NCBI RefSeq assembly: GCF_020042665.1
Contig: NZ_CP083376.1
Span: 1,214,001-1,278,000 of the forward strand
Reading direction: 5' to 3'
Length of the DNA stretch: 64,000 nucleotides
Origin: Pseudoxanthomonas sp. X-1
Lineage (GTDB): Bacteria; Pseudomonadota; Gammaproteobacteria; Xanthomonadales; Xanthomonadaceae
Shown: piece by piece, positions 57,680-64,000 of the stretch
How positions within the stretch are numbered: position 1 is the stretch's first letter
How the letters are laid out: every line of letters starts with the position of its first letter
Made by a program: the position numbers and the translations under genes
Notes under the pieces: generated by a model
Told to the model about the DNA's origin: nothing
Databases searched by the model: none
The model's input: the letters and a program-made list of their open reading frames with translations, nothing else

Positions 57680-58249
57680 CTACTTTTTCGTTTTCGCGGA
57701 CTTCAGCGGCTTGCTCGCCTGCATCCACGCAGGCTTGCGCTCGGCCGCGGCGGCGAACGCCGGGCAGCCTTCGTGGTGCGCGCCTGGCAGGTAGCCCAGG
57801 CTCATCAGGAATTCACCGGTGATCTCGCCGCCGGTGAAGCGGAAGGTGCGCTTGAACAGCTTCACCCAGTCCGCCTTCTCCAGCGGGTGGTGGGCGTCCA
57901 GCCAGGCGGCGAAGCTGCCGTGCGAGGCGCGCAGGGTCTGGATGACCTGGGCGTTGTGGATCGCGGCCAGCACCTTGAGGCGGTTGCGGATGATGCCGGC
58001 GTCGGCGAGCAGCCGCGCGATGTCGGCTTCGCCGTAGGCGGCCACCTGGTCCACGTCGAAGCCGCTGTAGGCGGCCCGGAACGCCGCGCGCTTGCGCAGG
58101 ATGGTCTCCCAGCTCAGGCCGGCCTGGTTGATCTCCAGCAGCAGGCGTTCGAACAGCACCGACTCGGCGCGCTGCGGGAAGCCGTATTCGGTGTCGTGGT
58201 AGTGGCCGTGGATCGGGTGGCCGGGGGCGATGGCGCAGTAGCCGCTCAT
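57680..58249 (-). CDS. tag: DNA-3-methyladenine glycosylase I
   Basis: Removes N3-methyladenine from DNA in base-excision repair. The 189-residue protein starts SGYCAIAPGHPIHGHYHDTE, with the Zn ligands Cys4 and the His of HYHDTEYG. It continues EINQAGLSWETILRKRAAFR, AGIIRNRLKVLAAIHNAQ, and TGGEITGEFLMSLGYLPGAH, with HHEGC providing the other zinc ligands. Full length and intact. It sits 39 bases downstream of recQ on the same strand, forming a small DNA-repair pair. Confidence 0.95.
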   Translation of the reverse strand: MSGYCAIAPGHPIHGHYHDTEYGFPQRAESVLFERLLLEINQAGLSWETILRKRAAFRAAYSGFDVDQVAAYGEADIARLLADAGIIRNRLKVLAAIHNAQVIQTLRASHGSFAAWLDAHHPLEKADWVKLFKRTFRFTGGEITGEFLMSLGYLPGAHHEGCPAFAAAAERKPAWMQASKPLKSAKTKK

Positions 58250-58288
58250 GCGGGCAGTCCGTGGTCGGGAAAGGGGGAGGGGCGCACG

Positions 58289-60088
<1,800 letters not shown>

Positions 60089-60238
60089 GCGCACAGGATA
60101 CCGGGCCGCCGTCTCATCCCCCAGATACGCAATGCCCGGCGCAGGGCCGGGCATCGACGACAAATCACGTAAGAAATCTCCGACGCCTCACCCGGACGCC
60201 GCCTTGCTTCAGTGCCCAGCCGACCCCCTGGTGGAGAG

Positions 60239-60329
60239 CCCCCTTGAGTCAAGGGGGCGCGCCGAAGGCGCGGGGATCTGGCAGACGAGTGAGCAGGGGC
60301 CCAAGGTTTCGCCAACGGCGAAACCTTGG
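60239..60329 (+). repeat. Triple-hairpin repeat downstream of dps
   Basis: Three perfect inverted repeats lie in series: CCCCCTTGA-G-TCAAGGGGG (60239-60257), CGCGCC-GAA-GGCGCG (60258-60272), and a 13-bp stem CCAAGGTTTCGCC-AAC-GGCGAAACCTTGG (60301-60329). They fill most of the 273-base gap between recQ and dps. As the last is 33 bases beyond the dps stop it could protect or terminate the dps mRNA, but no T tract is present. It looks like a mobile-type intergenic repeat. Confidence 0.75.
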
Positions 60330-60361
60330 GGTAAGCCCGCAGGGACGAAGTCCCGAAGGGA

Positions 60362-60910
60362 TTACTGCAGCAGCGACCGCAGCATCCACGCATACTTCTC
60401 GTGGGTGTTCAGGCGCTGGGTCATCAGGTCCACGGTCGGGTCGTCGCTGCCGTTCTCGGCGGTCTTCAGCGTCTGGCGGGCGGTGCGGCAGACGGCCTCG
60501 TTGCCGACCACCAGCTGGCGCACCATCTCCTTCCAGTCGGCGCTGTCGGACAGGCCGGGCTCTTCGGGGATGGAGCTGAGCGCGACGAACTCGCGGTACG
60601 AACCCGGTGCGTTGTAGCCCAGGGCGCGGATGCGCTCGGCGACTTCGTCCAGCGCGCCCCACTGTTCGGTGTACTGGGTCTCGAACATCAGATGCAGCGA
60701 GTTGAACATCGGCCCGGTCACGTTCCAGTGGAAGTTGTGGGTCTTCAGGTACAGCGTGTAGGCATCGGCCAGGTAATGCGACAGGGCGGCGGCGATGTCC
60801 TTGCGATCGGCCGGGCTGATCCCGATATCCACACTGGGTGCGCTCGGCGCGGCGGCGGCCAGCGGCGTGCCCTTGTTCTTGGTGGCGGGCTTGGTCTTGG
60901 TCTTGGCCAT
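60362..60910 (-). CDS. dps: Dps-family ferritin-like DNA-protection protein
   Basis: A 182-residue Dps/ferritin-like protein that forms dodecamers, oxidises and stores iron with peroxide, and protects DNA. The first 30 residues form a Lys/Ala/Pro-rich tail (KTKTKPATKNKGTPLAAAAP) suited to DNA binding. The ferroxidase region is YLKTHNFHWNVTGPMFNSLH, with FETQYTEQWGALDEVAERIR carrying the Asp/Glu ligands. The ATG at 60910 has GAGGAG six bases upstream, which decides the start over a TTG at 60916. It is divergent from hrpA. Confidence 0.93.
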   Translation of the reverse strand: MAKTKTKPATKNKGTPLAAAAPSAPSVDIGISPADRKDIAAALSHYLADAYTLYLKTHNFHWNVTGPMFNSLHLMFETQYTEQWGALDEVAERIRALGYNAPGSYREFVALSSIPEEPGLSDSADWKEMVRQLVVGNEAVCRTARQTLKTAENGSDDPTVDLMTQRLNTHEKYAWMLRSLLQ

Positions 60911-60994
60911 GTGCAACTCCTCGTCAGTGGCGATGCGTCACAATAAACGCCGCAGATGAAGATTGGTAATCAAAAGATTCACGCAGAACGATTC

Positions 60995-63900
60995 ATGGCT
61001 TCAATCGCACACCTTCCCACCCAGCCCGACGCCGCGCGGCGCGCCATCGATGGCGCGCTGAGCCGCGACCGTGGCCGCCTGCACGGCCTGTGGTCGCGCT
61101 GGAAGGCCGCGCCGGAGGATGCGCAGCTGCGCGCGCGCTTCGGCCAGGCGCTGGCCGAGTCGGTGGCCGCCTGCCAGGCGCGCGCGGCCAACCTGCCGGC
61201 GGTGACGCTGGACCAGGCGCTGCCGATCGCGCGCGAGGGCGAGCGGATCGTCGAGCTGATCCGCCAGCACCAGGTGGTGGTGATCGCCGGCGAGACCGGT
61301 TCGGGCAAGACCACGCAGCTGCCCAAGCTGTGCCTGGCGGCCGGGCGCGGCGTGGCCGGGATGATCGGCTGCACCCAGCCGCGCCGCATCGCCGCGCGCG
61401 CGGTGGCCCGGCGCGTGGCCGAGGAGCTGCAGGTGCCCATGGGCGGCGCGGTCGGCTACCAGGTGCGCTTCAACGACAACGTCGGCGACGACACGCGCAT
61501 CAAGTTCATGACCGACGGCATCCTGCTGGCGGAGATCGCCAGCGACCGCTGGCTGTCGCACTACGACACGATCATCGTCGACGAGGCGCACGAGCGCAGC
61601 CTCAACATCGACTTCCTGCTGGGCTACCTGAAGCAGCTGCTGCGCAAGCGCCGCGACCTGAAGGTCATCGTCACCTCGGCGACCATCGACACGGCGCGCT
61701 TCGCCGCGCACTTCGACGATGCGCCGGTGGTCAGCGTGGAAGGCCGCACCTTCCCGGTGGAGGTGCGCTATCGACCGCTCGACGAGGCCGCGTCCGGCGG
61801 CGAGGACGAGGAGGCGAGCGAAGGCGGCACCGAGCGCAGCGTCAACGAGGCCATCGTGGCCGCCGTCGACGAGATCACCCGCGAGGTCGGCTCCGAAGGA
61901 GCCGGGCGCGGCGACGTGCTGGTCTTCCTGCCGGGCGAGCGCGAGATCCGCGATGCGCACCAGGCGCTGGAACGGCGCAAGTACCGCCACACCGAGGTGC
62001 TGCCGCTGTACGCGCGGCTGTCGGCCAAGGACCAGGACGCGGTGTTCAATCCCGGCCCGCAGCGCCGCATCGTGCTGGCCACCAACGTGGCCGAGACCTC
62101 GCTGACCGTGCCGCGCATCCGATACGTGGTCGATCCTGGCCTGGCGCGGGTCAAGCGCTACAGCCCGCGGCAGAAGCTGGACCGCCTGCACATCGAGCCG
62201 GTCAGCCAGGCCAGCGCCAACCAGCGCATGGGCCGCTGCGGCCGCGTGGCCGAAGGCATCTGCGTGCGTTTGTACGCGCAGGCCGATTTCGAGGCGCGCC
62301 CGCGTTACACCGACCCGGAGATCCGGCGCTCATCGCTGGCCGGGGTGATCCTGCGCATGCTGCAGCTGGGGCTGGGCAGGATCGAGGATTTCCCGTTCCT
62401 GGAGGCGCCGGACGAGCGCGCCATCGCCGACGGCTGGCAGCAGCTGGTCGAGCTGGGCGCGGTCACCGAGGCCGACCGCCACGGCCTGCGCAAGCTGACC
62501 GAGGTCGGCCGGCGCATGGCGCGCCTGCCGGTGGACGTGAAGCTGGCGCGCATGCTGGTCGCCGCGCAGGCGCACGGTTGCCTGCGGCCGATGCTGGTGA
62601 TCGCCGCATTCTTAGGGCTCCAGGATCCGCGCGAACGCCCGCCCGAAGCGCGCGAGGCGGCCGACAACGCGCACGCGAAGTTCGCCGATGCGCGCTCGGA
62701 GTTCGTCGGCATCCTGCGGCTGTGGGACGGCTACGCGCAGGCGCACGAGGAGCTGACCCAGTCCAAGCTGCGCGACTGGTGCGGGCGCCACTTCCTGGGC
62801 TTCCTGCGCATGCGCGAGTGGCGCGAACTGCATCGCCAGTTGCGCGTGCTGTGCGAGGAGCTTGGTTGGACCGAGGAACCTGCCGCCGCCGCGATGGCGC
62901 CGCTGCTGGCCGGCTCGCCCGCCGCGCCGTTGGGGCAGGACGGCAAGCCCGCTTCGCGCCCCACCCGCGGCGAACTGCATCGCGCCGCGCGCCTGGCGCG
63001 CGAGGGCAAGGCCTCGCCGCCGAGCGCCGCGTCGGCCCAGGCCGCGCCTGCGCCCGCGGCCCAGGAAGGCAGCGCGCCGCGGATCAGCGAGCGCGAGCGC
63101 AGCGCGGCCTACCAGTCGCTGCATCGCGCGCTGATCGCCGGCCTGCCGACCCAGGTCGGGCATCGCACCGAGAAGGGCGATTTCCTGGCTCCGCGCCAGC
63201 GCCGGTTCCATCTGTTCCCCGGCTCGGCCCTGGCCAGGAAGCCGCCGGCCTGGGTGCTGACCGCCACGCTGCTGGACACCCAGCGCGTGTGGGGCCTGAC
63301 CAATGCGGCGATCGAGCCGGACTGGGTGATCGCCGAGGTGCCGCAGCTGCTGGCGCGCAAGCATTTCGACCCGCACTGGTCGCGCGCGCAGGGGCAGGTG
63401 CTGGCCTCCGAGCAGATCAGCCTGTTCGGCCTGGTGCTGGCGCCGAAGAAGCCGGTGCACTACGGCCGCATCGCGCCACAGGAGGCGCATGAGCTGTTCG
63501 TGCGCCAGGGGCTGGTGCCGGGCGAGATCAACACCCGCGCCTCGTTCGTCGCCGACAACGGCAAGGTGCTGGCCGCCGCGCACGAGGAAGAGGCCAAGCT
63601 GCGCCGGGCCGGCATCGTGGCCGACGAGGACTGGCAGGCGCGCTGGTATCTGGACCGCATCCCGGGCGAGGTGCACTCGGCCGCCGGGCTGGACGCGTGG
63701 TGGAAGACGCTGGCCGACGACAAGCGCGGCGGCCTGCGCTGGTCGCTGGCCGACCTGCTGCCGGGCGAGGGCAGCGAGGCCGACCGCTATCCGAAGTATT
63801 TCGCGCTGGGCGACGCGCGCCTGCCGCTGCACTACACCTTCGAGCCGGGCGCCGAGGACGATGGCGTCACCCTCGAGGTGCCGCTGCACCTGCTCAATGC

Positions 63901-64000
63901 CCTGGATGCGGCGCGGCTGTCGTGGCTGGCGCCGGGCTTCGTCGCGGAGAAGGCCGCCGCGCTGATCCGCACGCTGCCCAAGGCGCTGCGGCGCAACTTC
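60995..64000 (+). CDS. hrpA: ATP-dependent RNA helicase HrpA (3' end outside window)
   Basis: A DEAH/RHA-type RNA helicase. The visible 1002 codons have Walker A VVVIAGETGSGKTTQLPKLC, the DEAH box TIIVDEAHERSLNIDFLLGY, SAT motif VIVTSATIDTARFAAHF, and LVFLPGEREIRDA. Motif VI is QRMGRCGRVAEGICVRLY; the canonical Q-R-x-G-R-x-G-R is intact as QRMGRCGR. The long C-terminal DUF3418 region is partly present (from about residue 700). A low-complexity Ala/Pro insert lies near residues 670-690. The full protein is usually about 1300 residues, so roughly a quarter lies beyond the window. Confidence 0.95.
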   Translation, partial: MASIAHLPTQPDAARRAIDGALSRDRGRLHGLWSRWKAAPEDAQLRARFGQALAESVAACQARAANLPAVTLDQALPIAREGERIVELIRQHQVVVIAGETGSGKTTQLPKLCLAAGRGVAGMIGCTQPRRIAARAVARRVAEELQVPMGGAVGYQVRFNDNVGDDTRIKFMTDGILLAEIASDRWLSHYDTIIVDEAHERSLNIDFLLGYLKQLLRKRRDLKVIVTSATIDTARFAAHFDDAPVVSVEGRTFPVEVRYRPLDEAASGGEDEEASEGGTERSVNEAIVAAVDEITREVGSEGAGRGDVLVFLPGEREIRDAHQALERRKYRHTEVLPLYARLSAKDQDAVFNPGPQRRIVLATNVAETSLTVPRIRYVVDPGLARVKRYSPRQKLDRLHIEPVSQASANQRMGRCGRVAEGICVRLYAQADFEARPRYTDPEIRRSSLAGVILRMLQLGLGRIEDFPFLEAPDERAIADGWQQLVELGAVTEADRHGLRKLTEVGRRMARLPVDVKLARMLVAAQAHGCLRPMLVIAAFLGLQDPRERPPEAREAADNAHAKFADARSEFVGILRLWDGYAQAHEELTQSKLRDWCGRHFLGFLRMREWRELHRQLRVLCEELGWTEEPAAAAMAPLLAGSPAAPLGQDGKPASRPTRGELHRAARLAREGKASPPSAASAQAAPAPAAQEGSAPRISERERSAAYQSLHRALIAGLPTQVGHRTEKGDFLAPRQRRFHLFPGSALARKPPAWVLTATLLDTQRVWGLTNAAIEPDWVIAEVPQLLARKHFDPHWSRAQGQVLASEQISLFGLVLAPKKPVHYGRIAPQEAHELFVRQGLVPGEINTRASFVADNGKVLAAAHEEEAKLRRAGIVADEDWQARWYLDRIPGEVHSAAGLDAWWKTLADDKRGGLRWSLADLLPGEGSEADRYPKYFALGDARLPLHYTFEPGAEDDGVTLEVPLHLLNALDAARLSWLAPGFVAEKAAALIRTLPKALRRNF

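Overview
The window is a GC-rich stretch of bacterial chromosome whose gene content and order (rph-yicC-gmk-rpoZ-spoT; proC-yggS-pilT-pilU; metX-metB-hom behind a SAM riboswitch) point to a gammaproteobacterium of the family Xanthomonadaceae, in the Lysobacter / Pseudoxanthomonas / Luteimonas / Xanthomonas neighbourhood. The intergenic GGGATTC heptamer arrays, the frequent GTG and TTG starts and the many 4-base start/stop overlaps fit that family. The genus cannot be fixed from the sequence alone. No tRNA, rRNA, CRISPR array, insertion sequence or prophage was seen.

Layout. 1-9.8 kb: housekeeping block with rdgB (cut by the window edge), a VOC protein, rph, yicC, gmk, a small tyrosine phosphatase-like gene, rpoZ, spoT, ridA and recG, interrupted by a 25-copy heptamer array. 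9.9-12.7 kb: nucleoside hydrolase, the zinc-free L31 paralogue, and citrate synthase. 13.0-17.0 kb: a MarR-controlled aromatic-acid-type efflux operon (FUSC pump, DUF1656, HlyD adaptor). 17.0-19.0 kb: an M23 peptidase overlapped with a beta-propeller lipoprotein. 19.1-22.7 kb: a SAM-I riboswitch and the translationally chained metX-metB-hom operon. 22.9-29.5 kb: small metabolic and redox genes, including a zinc-ribbon protein, a secreted alpha/beta hydrolase, a GntR regulator with sdaA, and a yceI-cytochrome b561-yceI operon. 29.6-39.0 kb: two paralogous, very large hybrid sensor kinases followed by a 588-residue protein with a C-terminal domain like the XVIPCD secretion domain of Xanthomonadaceae type IV effectors. 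39.1-46.3 kb: hemE, GNAT and WGR genes, a GlxA-type regulator divergent from an isochorismatase-cupin fusion, aroB/aroK, glycerate kinase and pdxH. 46.3-49.5 kb: an AAC(6')-like acetyltransferase, a cobalamin-binding-type protein, and an MFS pump divergent from soxR with a clear SoxR box. 49.5-54.1 kb: DUF4426, proC, yggS, pilT and pilU. 54.1-55.5 kb: an AT-richer island with a short secreted RHS protein carrying a JAMM-like tip, plus a lipoprotein that is probably its immunity partner. 55.6-64 kb: YitT-type membrane protein, DUF72, tag, recQ, dps and hrpA (cut by the window edge).

How the genes work together. Several blocks are coherent units: stringent response with RNA polymerase omega (rpoZ, spoT); methionine and threonine precursor supply under one riboswitch; aromatic efflux under MarR; redox defence (soxR with MFS pump, dps, glutaredoxin, yceI/b561); and twitching motility motors (pilT/pilU). 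The most accessory-looking items are the RHS toxin/immunity pair, the XVIPCD-like protein beside two duplicated sensor kinases, and the isochorismatase-cupin fusion.

Repetitive DNA is unusually rich. It includes an exact 25-copy GGGATTC array with an inverted partner, a 22-bp perfect stem between pilT and pilU, two copies of a large palindromic element (12.7 and 33.3 kb), a triple-hairpin block beside dps, and several smaller palindromes.
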